Source: Sternotherus odoratus (taxonomy: Eukaryota > Chordata > Testudines > Kinosternidae). Taken from it: 64,000 nt of DNA. A model generated the notes under the pieces. The model searched no databases, was not told the origin of the DNA, and saw nothing but the letters and a program-made list of their open reading frames with translations. The stretch spans positions 79,245,212 through 79,309,211 of the forward strand of contig JAVMKO010000009.1 of assembly GCA_032164245.1 (NCBI GenBank), written 5' to 3'. Positions 33,421 through 45,962 of this stretch are shown piece after piece (the first letter of the stretch is position 1; each line of letters opens with the position of its first letter). The translations under genes and the position numbers were made by a program.

Positions 33421-34768
33421 ATTGATTTTTATTAGTGGAGGCTCTGGCTCCAGCTCTGTTGCATATGGAATAGATTTTGCAGTTTCTTTTGGTTAGGGTC
33501 GATTGTTGACCTGGGCTGCTACTTGAAATGCACCATCCTACATGCAGTCTTCCCCAGAAGCTGAATGTAAATACAGGGTTAGATCTTTATCCCTAATTAT
33601 TCATTTTAAAGATGCACTGGGGCTGATACTGAATGAATAGCTCTTATAAGCACTTTCCGCCATGGGAGCCAAAACCATAATTATTTATCCCTTCTTAATT
33701 GAGACTACTTTGGACAACCACCACATTTTTGGTTGATATCCACTTATTCCTTTTCCTCTGGCAGTGACTGCATTGCTGAAGGATATACCTTTTCGGACTC
33801 CTAATCAGTGGTATTTCCTCTGGTAGTTGATAATATTGTCATCCTGGATAGTGGGGCTGACATATTCTTGGAGTGTAGCCTTGTGATTTAGTCCATTTAG
33901 TCCCATTATCAAGGTTTTGGGGTTATACAACCTACCTTCCTTCTTATCAGCATCCCCTGTTACCTATTAACCATCTGGTTTGGTAGAAGCTGCCTCCTAA
34001 CAGTTTTTCATATTGGTCCTTGTGCCAAATTTCTGTTCCCATGGAAACTATTCTAAAAGCGCCTTAATGTCTGAGAGATGTTACATTTGCTGTCTATGAT
34101 GGGTCATATTTCCTTTTTCTTTAGCCTTTCTGGGTTTTTTTCTTTGTTCTTTTTATTGCTCCTTATTGCTGCCACCTGTCCTGAAAATAGCAAGAGACAG
34201 AGGAGGGTCATGATTTTTGGACATCAGTCCTGTATTTCCATTTGCACTTTTTATTTTTTAAGCCATAAAACATGTTGTGGATGAGAACTGTTAAAAATGT
34301 TAAAGCTGCATCAGTGTCATTTAAGAACCAGTGGAGAAGCCGGGCACACTAATAGATGGTATGAAGAGGAACAATACATTCAGATGCATGCATTTTAACA
34401 GGGCTTTTAAGCAGTATTTAAGGATACCCCTTGATAAGGCTGCTGCCATCAGTGATTTGACGGGGCTGTTAAGGATCAAAGGAGTTGCCCTGATTGCATC
34501 TGAAAGCATGTATCAATCTGAGAACCTCTGGCAGGGAGGAGGCAGCCCCCTCTCCCCACACACACACTCAATCTTTTTTTAAAACTATGTGGATCAGATA
34601 ATTATTTAGCTCTGTGAGCCTTCCTCTCCACAGGAAATGGAAGCTGTATTTCCCAATGCAAAATGAACTCTTTTACTGTTAAATGATTATAGAGAAATGC
34701 ATAGTAGATCGGTTATAATAGGGGAGAATATACCCCAGTGCCAAGGGAAGTCTTACTTAACTATATAG
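33421..34768. other. Unique sequence
   Basis: No gene or clear repeat. Pyrimidine-rich near 34100-34170. Confidence 0.45.
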
Positions 34769-35068
34769 GCCCTGGTCCAAGTATTTATAGGTTCAGGAAT
34801 AGCAGCCGTGTTGGTCTGTATCCGTAAAGAAAGCAAGGAATACTTGTAGCACCTTAGAGACTAGTTTATTTCAGCATAAGCTTTTGTGGGCTATAGCTCA
34901 CTTCATCGGAGCTATAGCCCACGAAAGCTTATGCTGAAATAAACTAATTAGCCTCTAAGGTGCTACAAGTATTCCTCGCTTTCGTCAAGTATTTATACAC
35001 ATGCTCGACCTTAAACATAGGAGTCACGTGTTTAAAGTTAACCATGTGCCTGCAGAATCAGGGTCATA
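34769..35068. repeat. CATGCTTAACTTTAA-family palindromic repeat split by a foldback element
   Basis: Left part GGCCCTGGTCCAAGTATTTA (34769-34788) and right part CACATGCTCGACCTTAAAC to GCAGAATCAGGGTC (34998-35065) form one short palindromic repeat when 34790-34997 is removed. That is what is expected if the foldback element inserted into it with a 12-bp duplication. Confidence 0.65.
34790..34985. mobile_element. Foldback element, GTATCC subfamily, with perfect 12-bp duplication
   Basis: CAAGTATTTATA at 34778-34789 is repeated exactly at 34986-34997. The complete head AGCAGCCGTGTTGGTCTG is at the left. The sense arm runs to TATAGCTCACTTCATCGG near 34908 and the inverted arm from 34910 retraces it to ATTCCTCGCTTTC, stopping short of the head. 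Stem of about 70 bp. The empty target can be reconstructed from the flanking palindromic repeat. Confidence 0.92.
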
Positions 35069-35855
35069 AGACATAAATGGCATATAGGCCTTGTACTGAT
35101 TTTCTTCCCAGGACTAAATGTTACTCAGTATGTCTCCTTCAGTAACCAATGACTCTGTGTGTGATGAGAGCTAAGGGTCTGAGTGGTCATACTAATAATT
35201 GCAAGTAAGGAATTGCATCCATACAGATTTGCCATTTGCTGTGCACAACAACTTGTATTGTCTCTACAAAACCTACGTGTTCCTGAGAGTCATCTCTGGT
35301 TACATTTACTATTACACATGTACATAAAGCTCTATCATAATGCATCTTTGGAGGTGGAGAACAGAGGGGGAACCGACCATTATAATGTTTCTACACATAT
35401 TTAACACCGAAGAATGTAATTTTCATCCAACCTGTTAATTCTGTGCACAATTAGTGTGGTGTTGGTTAAGCATAATAAAAAGTGTGTGGCCGGATATAAC
35501 AACCTCAGAGTCCCGTTTCCTGCCAAGACTTTGTTTTCCTAACTGCCACCATCTGCTCTGCTTGTCCTGCCACTAACTATAAAAACGGAAAGCCTTGCTA
35601 TCAATTGTGGGAGGGCGAGACAAGTTCTAGTCATAGGGCTTCTACGAATGGAGGAATAAAAGCTGAAAGGGGCTGAAAATGCAACTTCTCCTAGTGACAA
35701 GTGAATATTTTCAGTCCATTGGACAAAAAGCTTTGGGGTCGCTCGCTAGGTCCGTTCCTTCTCACTGCCCTGCCTCAGTGTCCTCTTAGAGGCCTTGACT
35801 CAGTAAAGCACTTAAGGAGGAGCTTAACTTTAGCATACTAGGAACAAAAAACAAG
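35069..35855. other. Unique sequence
   Basis: No gene recognised. A fragment with AGTAAAGCACTTAAGGAGG near 35800 may belong to the CATGCTTAACTTTAA family. Confidence 0.45.
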
Positions 35856-35865
35856 TATTGGGGGT

Positions 35866-35965
35866 AGCTGTGTTAGTCTGTATCCACAAAAACCACAAGG
35901 AGTCCAGTGGCACGATTTATTTGGGCATAAGCTTTCACCACATCTTCGGGGGGGGGGGGGGGGGG
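35866..35965 (+). repeat. Head-motif family copy ending in a G18 run
   Basis: Head GGTAGCTGTGTTAGTCTG, TATCCACAAAAACCACAAGG, TCCAGTGGCACG and GGGCATAAGCTTTCACC. It is not folded back and ends at CATCTTC followed by 18 G residues (35948-35965), which is not part of other copies. Confidence 0.8.
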
Positions 35966-36383
35966 ATGTCAGCAGAAAAATGTAATCCCAGCTCTGGTTT
36001 TGGCTCCAATGCAGTGCACCAACTTCTCTGGCTAGTCCAAGGGAGAGGATAGAGTAATGACTCTGCCTACTCCCTGCCATTCCCCCTTCCCACTCGCTCC
36101 GCGAGTATTGGATGCACGACCTCTGTCCCACTCCCTGTTCCTCCTGTGCCAATCAGGAAATCCAGCTAGGTCCTACAAGGCCCCAGAGACAGTGGGTTGG
36201 GGGTGAGGAACAGAGAACAATCTAATCTCAGACTAATAGAGTGGCATTTATCACTTAAAATGCAGGATAAGCAAGTTTAGGAAGAAAAAATGGTAGGTGA
36301 ATCTCAACCCTGACTCAAATGTGTTATATTTTCCAGAGAGTATTATGTAAAGTATCATCATTGAGCTACTTAGGTGGGAAGAA
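35966..36383. other. Unique sequence
   Basis: No gene or repeat recognised. Confidence 0.45.
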
Positions 36384-36480
36384 TCGGAGAGGTAGCCGTG
36401 TTAGTCTGGAATAGCAGAGGTAACAAAGTCCTGTGGCACCTTAAAGACTAACTATAAAGTTTTGAAGCATAAGCTCTCAT
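36384..36480 (+). repeat. Head-motif family copy, GGAATAGCAG subfamily, truncated
   Basis: TCGGAGAGGTAGCCGTGTTA, GGAATAGCAGAGGTAAC, CCTGTGGCACCTTAAAG and GAAGCATAAGCTCTC. Head complete, other end cut, no inverted arm. Nearly the same 5' sequence as the copy at 30723. Target repeats not clear. Confidence 0.82.
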
Positions 36481-36572
36481 TTGGGAGAGGATACCTAAAG
36501 ATTAAAGAGGTAAGGCAGTCATTAGACTTGGAACACATGGAAACCTACTGCTCCTGTCAACATAAGCCTGAG

Positions 36573-36805
36573 AGACAAGATGTGTGAGGTAATATCTTTT
36601 ATTGGACAAACTTGTGTTGATGAAAGAGACAAGCTTATGAGCCACATAGAGCTCTTCTTTAGTTGACCTGAAGAAGAGCTCTGTGTAGTTCAAAATCATG
36701 AGTCTCGCACCAAGAAAAGCTGCTCTAATAAAAGACATTACCTCAGCCATCTTGTCTCTCTATTAATATCTGGGACTGACATGGTTACAACTACACGGCA
36801 TATAG
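36573..36805. mobile_element. Foldback element, GTCCCAGG subfamily, with 12-bp duplication
   Basis: CATAAGCCTGAG (36561-36572) and CATAAGCCCGAG (36806-36817) differ at one base. The left arm starts truncated at AGACAAGATGTGTGAGG and goes to GAGCTCTTCTT near 36660. The right arm (from about 36670) retraces it and passes beyond it through ATCTGGGACTGACATGG to ACAACTACACGGCATATAG, the inverse of the complete head of this subfamily. Confidence 0.85.
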
Positions 36806-36817
36806 CATAAGCCCGAG

Positions 36818-38310
36818 GGATTTAAATGCCTTTATCCAAAGTCATTCAAATGTAGAGACTTTATAGACCCTTCCCAATGCTGCAAAGATAAAAATGAAAC
36901 AAGCTACAAAAATAAGAATAAAAAAATGGAATGCAAATTGTTGAAAGGGTCTTGGTAGTGCACAAATATATAGGGAGATCATCCAAGTGTGGAAAGGAAA
37001 TTAAAAATAGTGGGTATCAGAATAGTGCCTCTTGAGATTAAAAATGGAGAAGATTGTTTGAAATGGAATGGGAGGATATATTGTAATCGCAACACCTTAG
37101 CTAGGAAGATTAAGTAGAAGAAAGGACGAGGAGCGTAAAATCAACAGTGCAGTATAGATTGTGAATCACCAAAAATACCTGCAGTGAGGCTTCCTTTTAA
37201 AGCAGCCCACGGTTAATTTCTGTGCTTGAGTGCTGTTTTGGTACTGTAATCTAGGCACTGCATACGGTAGTACTCAGACTGTGCAGCTCAAGTGAACGAT
37301 ACTGTGTGTGTGTGAAACTAGTATTCCTAATTTCTCGGCTGGCAGTCACTGACTGCAAAGGGAGACTTTGGTGCTTTCTGATCTGAGGGCACATTAAAAA
37401 ACTAAGTATGGTGCCAAGCACTGCTTTAGAGATGTGCACTTGTTTCTCCGAGGTCCATGATGCCTGACGAGACACTTACCTCACTAGTGAGTGTTGGCAC
37501 AGAGAAGAATAAGGAGCCATAAAGCTGCTTGGCAGGGTTTAATCTTCAAAAAAAGAAAAAGAGAGAGAGAGGGAAATATTTGTCTCATTTGTCTGACCAA
37601 AGTAAAGTTAGCGTAGGCTCTGAAAATACAGTTTCTGTTGTTAAGATCAATGGTGGTTTCCCACTTCCTCGTACACCAGTGCAGATGGTTCTGTCTTTCA
37701 CTACATGGGTTATTCCGTCACAGAACAGGGGAAATACTGAGCTCTACCTCATGAGGTGTCCTTTAATTTCTTTTAGCAGAGCCCAGGGTTACCGTGTGAT
37801 TCAGGGGAGTGGCTGGTGTTTCTGTCCCAACCACAATTAGATTGATATAGGGAGATCCCAGGACTTGAGAAGGAGAGGCAGGAGGCCTCCACTGATACCA
37901 TGCTGTCCTGGGGTTTCCTACCCTCAGATGCCCATGATATGAAGGGCAGAAGCAATGTAAGTTTTTTACAAACCTGGCTGTAACTTGATTTGCCAGGAGA
38001 GTGCTCACAGTTGTCAAGCCCCACCAGTTCCTGCCCCTGTCATGGTCAGTGGGGATTCTGTCACAGAATCTGCTCATCCCCTTCCACACCAGCCTTCACT
38101 AGGTTCCCGGGCAAAGGCGCCTCTCCACTCTCTGAGGTGGGTTGGAGACACAGGAGGCATCTTGACACAGCGCTTATGCAGTGGACAGGGCTTGTCAGAA
38201 TGCTCCGCACTAGAGAGATTTCACTGTAATGAACTTTGAAATGCAACATTGGTAACCGGGATGTATTGAAACCCCCTTTTCAGATTCAGATAGTTGGCTT
38301 CAGGTCTGAA
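36818..38310. other. Unique sequence
   Basis: No exon recognised. The GC-richer part at 37760-38240 has frames of 79 to 108 codons on both strands that overlap each other and show no domain. Confidence 0.45.
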
Positions 38311-38360
38311 GCTCCAATCCTGCAAAGATTTACACACGTGTTTATCTTTACCCAATCTAA
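38311..38360. repeat. CATGCTTAACTTTAA-family fragment
   Basis: GCTCCAATCCTGCAAAGATT and ACACGTGTTTATCTTTACC match one arm of the palindromic repeat seen at 21665 and 45856. A MITE begins directly after it. Confidence 0.5.
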
Positions 38361-38650
38361 GGGTACGTCTATACTACCCGCTGGATCGGCGGGTAGTGTT
38401 TGATGTATCAGGGATCAATTTATCATGTCTTTATCTAGATGTGATAAAACGATCCCCGAACGTGCTCCCCGTCGACTCCGGAACTCCAGCTCCGCAAGAG
38501 GAGTAAGCGGAGTTGACGGGGGAGCTGCCGTGGTCCACTCGCCAGCGTAAAGACGGCCAGGTAAGTTGAACTAAGATACTTTGACTTCAGCTACGTGAAT
38601 AGCTGAAGTTGCGTATCTTAGTTTGAACTCCCCCCCCCCCGCCCCCCTCT
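38361..38650. mobile_element. Harbinger-like MITE, one end lost at a C run
   Basis: Left end GGGTACGTCTATACTACCCG, then GGATCGGCGGGTAG, the inner AACTCCAGCTCCGC hairpin region, and CTTCAGCTACGTGAATAGC near 38587, as in the 6660 copy (opposite order). The right terminus is missing, and the sequence runs into C-rich DNA (about 38627-38648). Fragment of the same family as 940, 1985 and 6660. Confidence 0.8.
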
Positions 38651-41223
38651 CACCCTCCAAGCATAGCCCAGGTTTAAGTAGCTCCACTGACTGCAGGGTT
38701 AGTGAGCCAAGCACATGAATAATCCTTTGCAGAACAGGGTGCTGGTTTCCAACAGGTGAGACCCTGTACCAGGAGGAAGAGCAGTACTCTGTTCAGAGAG
38801 GAAGGCTCGAAGAGCAGCCTGGCCATGGAATGTGAGATATGTTTAAAATGACAACTCTGTACATCTAAAGTAACCATTATCCTGTTTATGTTTTGGATAC
38901 ATTTTGTACAAGTGAAGTCTGGCAAAAGAGTCAAATTCCAGCACATCTCAAATATAAACTGGGGATTTAGCCCATTCCTAATTTATAAAATAGATGAATA
39001 TTCCAGCATTTTTACCTCCCACTCTTTTTAACATCTATATATGTTTAGTATAATTATCATAATTGTAGCAATTAAAGACATCCTTTAAGAACAATCTTTT
39101 TTTTATAGAGATAGACACAAACATAATTTAGAAGCAAATCTTGGGAAGCATTGTTCTATAAAAAATATAATTACCACACTGCAATTTCATAATAATGACC
39201 TGAACTGTATGACAAATCATTTGGAATAAATTGTGTGTAGGAAACACTTCCAAATAAGAAATAACCACTCATGAGGAGAATGGTTAACTGCTTATCCATC
39301 CCACCACTCCCTGTTGGTATAGAATTAGGTAGCTGCAACAGCTGCTCCAAACTGGGAAGATATCAAGGGGTAGGAATAACCACTTACTTGCAATAAAGAA
39401 TGAGACTGAAGTCCTAGGAAAATGCTAAACTTTTTTTTCATGTTCTGTTACCTTGGTTATTTGATACTAAATATCAGCAACTTTAGGTTATATTGTGATT
39501 TCAGCTACACTGAAATGAAGTCAGTGAACCTAAGTAAAGGGTCAAAGTTAAGCTTGTGCATAAGTACTTTGCTGATGTGCGTATTGGACAATATTGTCAC
39601 CCTCCAGTATTTTAGTGAAGATAGAAGAGTTAAACAAGCCAATGAAATCCAACCTGAGCAAGATCTTTTGGTCAGGGAGGAAAGTTGAATATTTGTTTCT
39701 TTATTTCTTACCAGGATGTACAACTAGATTCCTGAGCTCTTTGAGACAAGGAGAAGGGATATGCAAAATTCAATTAAAAATGTAATTTTTAAAGGAACAT
39801 TTTTGTGGACACCTGTATGTGGAATTTTCTAAGTATATATTTCAGAACCTATAAAAATTGTTTGATCTAAGATTTGTTTTTAGATCTGATTTTAAATTTA
39901 ACTTTAGTTTGCAAATGTGCCAGTTACAAAAGTCTCAGGGGGCCCATGCACCATTTAACACAGGTGATGTGAGAACATATTGGGATTCCCTCCAAGGCCT
40001 TTTCCACGTGGCTTATCCAGAACACGTCATCCAGTAGGAGAACACTTCCTCCAGTTCTCTGGGATCCAAAACACTCACTTCAGTTCAGCGTAGTTTTGCT
40101 ATATGCCAAATAAAGGAACCCCAGTGACACAAATCCAGAGTTGATCAGACAGGATGGGGATGCGTATAGGGCACACCACACATCCAAAATTACAAATAAC
40201 CACTTCCTTTATAGACATTTACACATTGCATTGCATTTGCCATATATTTAATCACACATTTTTTAGATTTGCTTGGTTGCTCTTCAGGAACCAATCCCTG
40301 TAAAGTATGCTTTGTGCTGCTCAGTAGCACCTAATCTTTACATTCCAAAATTATCTTGTCCATAGTCCATTGCATCAAGGTCTTGCTGCTTATCTTAGCA
40401 CAGACATCCTGATGTTGGCATACTTGTTTCTCAAGCTCCTATTTACAACTTAACCTTCCATTCACCTTCACAATCATGCTGACTAAGAAATGAGGCAAAT
40501 TATTTATGTAGGCCATGGAAAGCGAGGCCTACAGAGTGGAAGTAAAAAATTTTTAAAAAACAAGAAGTGCTGCTTTCCTTTTCACTGCACCTGACTAACC
40601 GACCAGGAACATAGCTGAGGAGAGGGGGGGGGGGGGACATCACCCATGCTCACAAGGTTGTCAAACTTGGGCTCTTTGGGACCAATAGATGATGACAATA
40701 CTACTCAAGTGTCCATGCTAAAGACAGTGGTATTCCAGGCCCCAGGTTTTTAAAGGGAGACTATTTTTTTTAAAAATTGATTTAATTTTAAGGGTAACTT
40801 TTATTTGCTGAACAAGTGAACATTCTTCCACCATGTCTAAACCAAGGGTTGCAGCACTAATGAATAACCTGACCATTAAACCTACTACAAAGGAAAATGA
40901 AAGTGACTTCTCTGGCATTCCTTGTCCAGGAGAGAGGCATGCACAAGGTAAATAAAGCACATGTAATGCCAAGGGAATTTTTTCTTAATTATTTAATCTT
41001 TAATAATCTCAGGTGTTTTTGTTGTCATCAGCTGTCAAAAAGTCAGTGTACAACACATGATTGAATTTCACAGTGTCCTGAGAGCTGTTAAAATATCTGA
41101 ATTGCTGTACAAAACTCTGGGGTGATGATAATCGTTCCCTTGGTTTCGGTGAAAACACTTTCATGCCCCTGAATAATGCTGAAAGTTTGGAGACCAGATT
41201 AACCTTCAGTGCCAAAGCAGAAC
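38651..41223. other. AT-rich unique sequence with a G13 run
   Basis: No exon, RNA or clear element in 2.6 kb. G13 run at 40624-40636. The section at 39940-40170 has an AATAAAGG word and might be an eroded retroelement end, without proof. Confidence 0.5.
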
Positions 41224-41226
41224 TGA

Positions 41227-41533
41227 GGCTACGTCTACACCTGGAGATAGGAGCATGATACCAAGCTCACATAGGCATTGAGAGCTAGCTCTCTTTGAGC
41301 TAGCATGCTAAAAATAGTAGTGTCACTGTGGTAACACAGGCAGCAGCGCAACTAGCCAATCCAACTACATACTTATGGGGTACAGGTGGACTTGTACATG
41401 AGGCAGCTCCAATGCCACACTCTGCTGCCCATGGCTACGCTACTACTTTTAACATACTAGTTTAATGAGAGAGAGCTTTCAGTGTCTATGCAGGTTGGGA
41501 ATCACATCCCTAGTTCTAAGTGTATACATAGCC
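41227..41533. mobile_element. MITE (307 bp) with TGA target repeats
   Basis: GGCTACGTCTACAC and (inverted) GGCTATGTATACAC are terminal inverted repeats, and TGA flanks both sides (41224-41226, 41534-41536). The interior has AGAGCTAGCTCTCTTTGAGC and a degraded inverse further right. Harbinger-like by duplication length. Different interior from the 6660 family. Confidence 0.78.
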
Positions 41534-41536
41534 TGA

Positions 41537-44500
41537 TCTAACCCCCATGTCCCACCTTTCAGAACCTTGCAAGATAGCAAATTTGACATGATTTTGATGC
41601 TATAAAATGAGCCCACTTGCTTTGTAACCAGATACATGTTTTACATATGTTGCAAAGCAGGAGGGGCGGTGTTTTTGGATGGTTTCAAGTATCACTGTCT
41701 ACATGGTAGCCTCATATTCCCTATAATCTCAAGTGATGTTTTGTGTGTTTAGATATAAACGGTAGCTCAAATGTCTTGGCAGGTAGTGGAAGTGGTGCTT
41801 TAGAAACAAACTTATATTTCATGTAGCCTAGTTGAAAGATCTGGTGATACCAAATCACGTACTGGGTGCTTTTCCACTCTTCTATCTTTGTTGAAGGCTG
41901 GACACTGGACAGAAGGAAATAGGTATGTTTTTGTTTGTAAGGTACGTCTTATTATATTCATAGACCACAGAGAAGTTAGATAAAAACACAGACTTATCTT
42001 TCCGGAAGGTTACAACTTAACCCTACCTTGTTTCTTAAAATTCAGAACCCTACACACAAAACACAGAGAGACTAAGCAGGCTGCTCCTTAAAACAGATAC
42101 AACTCAACCTCCTATACTCTAGCCTGGCTTTCCGCAGACTGTGTCTGACTGTAAGTGACTCTCGCCGCTTCCCTATAGTGTCCCCTCATCTACAAGCAGG
42201 ACAAGGGAACCGCTTACAAATTAAAGTGAGAGCTTGTAATTTTAACTCCATTTTCAGTACACCACACCTGTCTGTCTTGCTTCTCAGTGAAGCAAGGTGA
42301 TATTCAATAGAATGTTTTTATTATCAGGAGGGAGTCTTCATTTTACTGAAACAGTAGCTGCTGTCACTGCATCACTGTCATTGAAATCCTGTCAGGAATG
42401 AAATTAGCTTTTGTGAGCACTTAGAAAAGAAAAGAAAATCTCCTTAATATTTGCTCTCTGAAACACAGCTCCACATTTTTTACTGTGTGTGTGTGATTTA
42501 TGCTCCAGTTCACAGAAGAATATTAACCTTCCTGTGTCTTTTATTCCTCCCCACACTGTGTTTATTTTAACTGATGGCCTCATTGCAGGGGCAGATCTGA
42601 ATGTTCATAATGATATCAGCAGTTGGCAGTCTTTCTGTTGTACCCAGCTGAGGTAAAGGGAGAATCTAAGCCTGATAAACCTACAAGATGCTTGTTTGAG
42701 CCTCTTGTGAACAATTTGCATCAGCTAAACTAATCACTCTAATGTGATGGAAATTACTTTACCTGACAAAGTCTGCTTTTGGCAAGGTTACCCTGATGAA
42801 AAGAGTGAATGTGGATACGAATACAAGTTGAAAACATTTTTCTGTACATACCTAAGTGACCCACTGGGGTTGGAAAACTGGTTCAGAAGACCAAAAAGCA
42901 GATGACTTGGAGGGGACTAGATTCATTTAAAGTAATGGGATAACTGCAATATCTAGGCCAACATTTTGAAAAATAGCCCCTGATTTGGAGGCGGGCTTCA
43001 AAGTTTGGGGTGCCCTGTTTGAGTATGCCTGATTTTCAGAAGTGTTGAGCACCCACCGTTTCCACTGACAGCAAAGAAAGCCAGTGGGATCAGAGAATCA
43101 AGGATTTAAGAGGTTCAAGCTAGGCACCAAAAATGGAGGCACAGGAAAATTGGCTGCAGGTATTGGTATGAGAACTTCAGTGCCCGGGGCAGCTGGAGTG
43201 GTCCAAACACTTTCACAGATGGTTACACAGGAATAAAAAAGTGAACCTTATAGATCTTAGCTTATTATGGAAAACGTCTCTCTAAATTCATTGGGCAATG
43301 GCGTAGGTACCAGTACTTAGTTGAAGTAGAGATGCCTTCCATATGTCATATTCAAGAGTCAACTCAACCCATAGTGCTGGCTAGAGCAGTCTTGACAATT
43401 GCACTGAATTGCACTGTTACTATATCCTCTAGGGGCCACTTCAGGGGCAGAGTATAGCCGGGATAGTCTGGCCATGCTTATCCAAGGGAATTGGAATTGA
43501 TGGGAATTTTGTGTCAGATTTGCAGGGCTGAGCCTAAATGAATGCTGCACCATTGAATAACATTTGTTATCAGCACTCACTCAATATCTGACATGTCAGA
43601 AGATACAGAATTGGAGAAGTTGAACACAACCAGAAGAAATCACAATATCTGATGTCTTTTTTGCTTTTCAAGGGAAAAATAAAGCCAATTCTTAGCAAAG
43701 GTTAGAACACCAGAAGTGGCTCATGAGAGAACTTATAGATGGGCCAGTGCACTGCGCTTTGAAAACAATGGAAGAAATTCACTGGGTATTGTATCAGGCA
43801 ATAAGAGGGCAAAATTTGAGCTCCAGCCATATGTTCCTAGCTACAGATCTCTGAAAATAGGAATACCACCCAGGCACGGTTGTAACACTAAGACCTATAT
43901 TATTTCTTTTTGACACATTGTGGTTTAATCTTGACACTTCTAGGATCCTATCAAAGCTTGAAGCAATGTACTGTCTATTTCCTCTATATTTTCAGCTTTC
44001 TGATTTGTTTGGGGACAGAGGTGCAGAAAAGTTTACTAGTCTTTAATGAAGGAGAAAGAAATCAAATCCACTTTTATTTATTTGGGTATAAATAGTGCAA
44101 GAGCATTCCCTTGGCATTTGACAAAAAATAAATAACACCATCCAGTGAACAAATTCTAGCCATTACACTCCATGCCCGTAAAACCTCATGTTGCCTGTAT
44201 TAAGTTCTAAATTAAATTACAGATCATGATACTGGATTAAATGGATAATAGATACAGCAGAAACATTTTATATTTGAGGTCAGCTGTGTTGTTTGGTTTT
44301 CAGGTCTTACATTCCATACAACGGGCAACATAGCTGGCCTCTTTGTCCAGACCTCTGCACACAATTCTGAATAGTCACAGGCCCTATCCTGTAATGTGCT
44401 CACCACCTTAACTTCTATTGAAATCAATAGGAATAGATGGATGCACTTGTCCAATTTTAAGAAGTGCTCAGCTCTTTGTAGGCTGGAGCTCCATGGTTTA

Positions 44501-45439
44501 TATTATTAATTATTAATGTTATTATTATTATTTGTTTTTGCACTAGTGCTTAGGAGCCTTTCTCAGAGACCTGGACCTCCTTATGGTAGCTGCTGGACAT
44601 ACACACAGCTGAAGTTGTGCAAGTGTGTCTTACAAAGCTCTTAAGATATTCAGAGAGTGCATTTCCAAAGGTATTCCTGGCCTCACAGTATTACATGACC
44701 AAGCTACCGAGGAAAATGACACACCTCAAAAGCACTTCAAGATATTAATGATGTTGCACCAGTATAAATAATAATACTTAGTTCTACTATTGGACTCTTT
44801 GTTCAAGAATCACAAAGTACTTTACCAGATGGGGAAATAAGCCTAGCGGGAGAATAAATATGAATGTATTTGTTTCAGAGGCGAAGTTGCTAATGGGCAC
44901 TATTCTGAGTTGTTTTAAGTATTTTTTTTGAACTCCTATGTAGTAATTGTCCTATTTGCCTTTTGAGATGCATTAAGACTGGTAGGTATTCTGCCTCCAG
45001 TTTATACTTACTCTTTGATTATGGGGCTCAGTGCTGTTCTTGATTCCCTTCTCTCTCGTTTTTCTGCTGCTTCTCTATCCGGTTATTGTATTGAGTGGTT
45101 TTGCTAGTTATGGAGACACACAGAGAGATTGTTAAACACTAGAGACTTTGACCATCTGTCATGTTCCTCAGTTATGCTAATGCCATTTTCTTTTGGATAG
45201 TGGAGCCATGTGGAAACAAAATGCAACAGAGGTGGGGGGAATCCTGCATAAATGCAGATTTTTGGAAAAGTCAGAAGAACAAATAAGGTTGAGATTACAT
45301 TATCACCACACTACTACCTTTGGACAATCAGCAATTTATTTGATGTTTATGTTGGATCTAATTCTCCTTTGCCCTGCACGGATGTGAATGAACACACACA
45401 GTGCACAATAACTATGTTGGTTGGGGGTGAGTTGTGATG
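41537..45439. other. Long unique AT-rich stretch
   Basis: No gene or recognised element in 3.9 kb, except weak short-repeat resemblance near 43000-43080. The section at about 42560-42800 is complex and non-repetitive, a possible conserved non-coding element by appearance only. Frames found here (60 to 76 codons) lack motifs. Confidence 0.5.
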
Positions 45440-45653
45440 ATTTTACCAAAACAGTTATACTGATACAAAATTTAGTGTGAACACAACTGTACCAGTATAA
45501 ATGTGCCTTAAACCACTATAGTCTATTCCCTTTCTTGTATGGGACTAAATTATACTAGTATAACCACATGCATATCAATATAACTGTATCCACAAAGGGG
45601 GAGTTTTATTCTAGTGTTGTTAAACTAGTATAACTTTCATGTGTAGAAAGGCC
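45440..45653. mobile_element. MITE with repeated ACTAGTATAAC units
   Basis: Contains several forward and inverse copies of TATACTAGTATAAC-like words and ends GTGTAGAAAGGCC, the terminus type of the other MITEs here (GTGTAGAC...). The left terminus is eroded. Confidence 0.6.
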
Positions 45654-45855
45654 TTAACTGGAGTTAATTAACCATCAGTTAAAAGAAGATCCCAAACTTT
45701 TGTCTAAACATGCCCTTTATGCAACCTTCCAATATGACATCATAGTTAAAAATTAAAACTCAGCTGGATGTTGCAAAAGAAATTGAAACCAACAGATTTA
45801 ATTATACAGACCAACAGTAAGGTGACAAAATATTCTAGACTTGGGATACCAAATT

Positions 45856-45962
45856 AGGCCCTGATCCTACACATAATAATCATGCATTCTTAACTTTACA
45901 CAGATGATCTCCTTGAGTGGGACTACTCTCATGTGCAAAGTTAAACGTGTGCTTGATCATTA
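45856..45962. repeat. CATGCTTAACTTTAA-family palindromic repeat
   Basis: GGCCCTGATCCTACACATAA, ATTCTTAACTTTACAC, GAGTGGGACTACTCTCATG and GTTAAACGTGTGCTTGATC form an inverted arrangement. Most complete copy in this window. Confidence 0.6.

Noticed and set aside
36384..36480. 12-bp target duplication around this head-motif copy
   Set aside because: The best alignment of the flanks matches only about half the positions, so no duplication is claimed.
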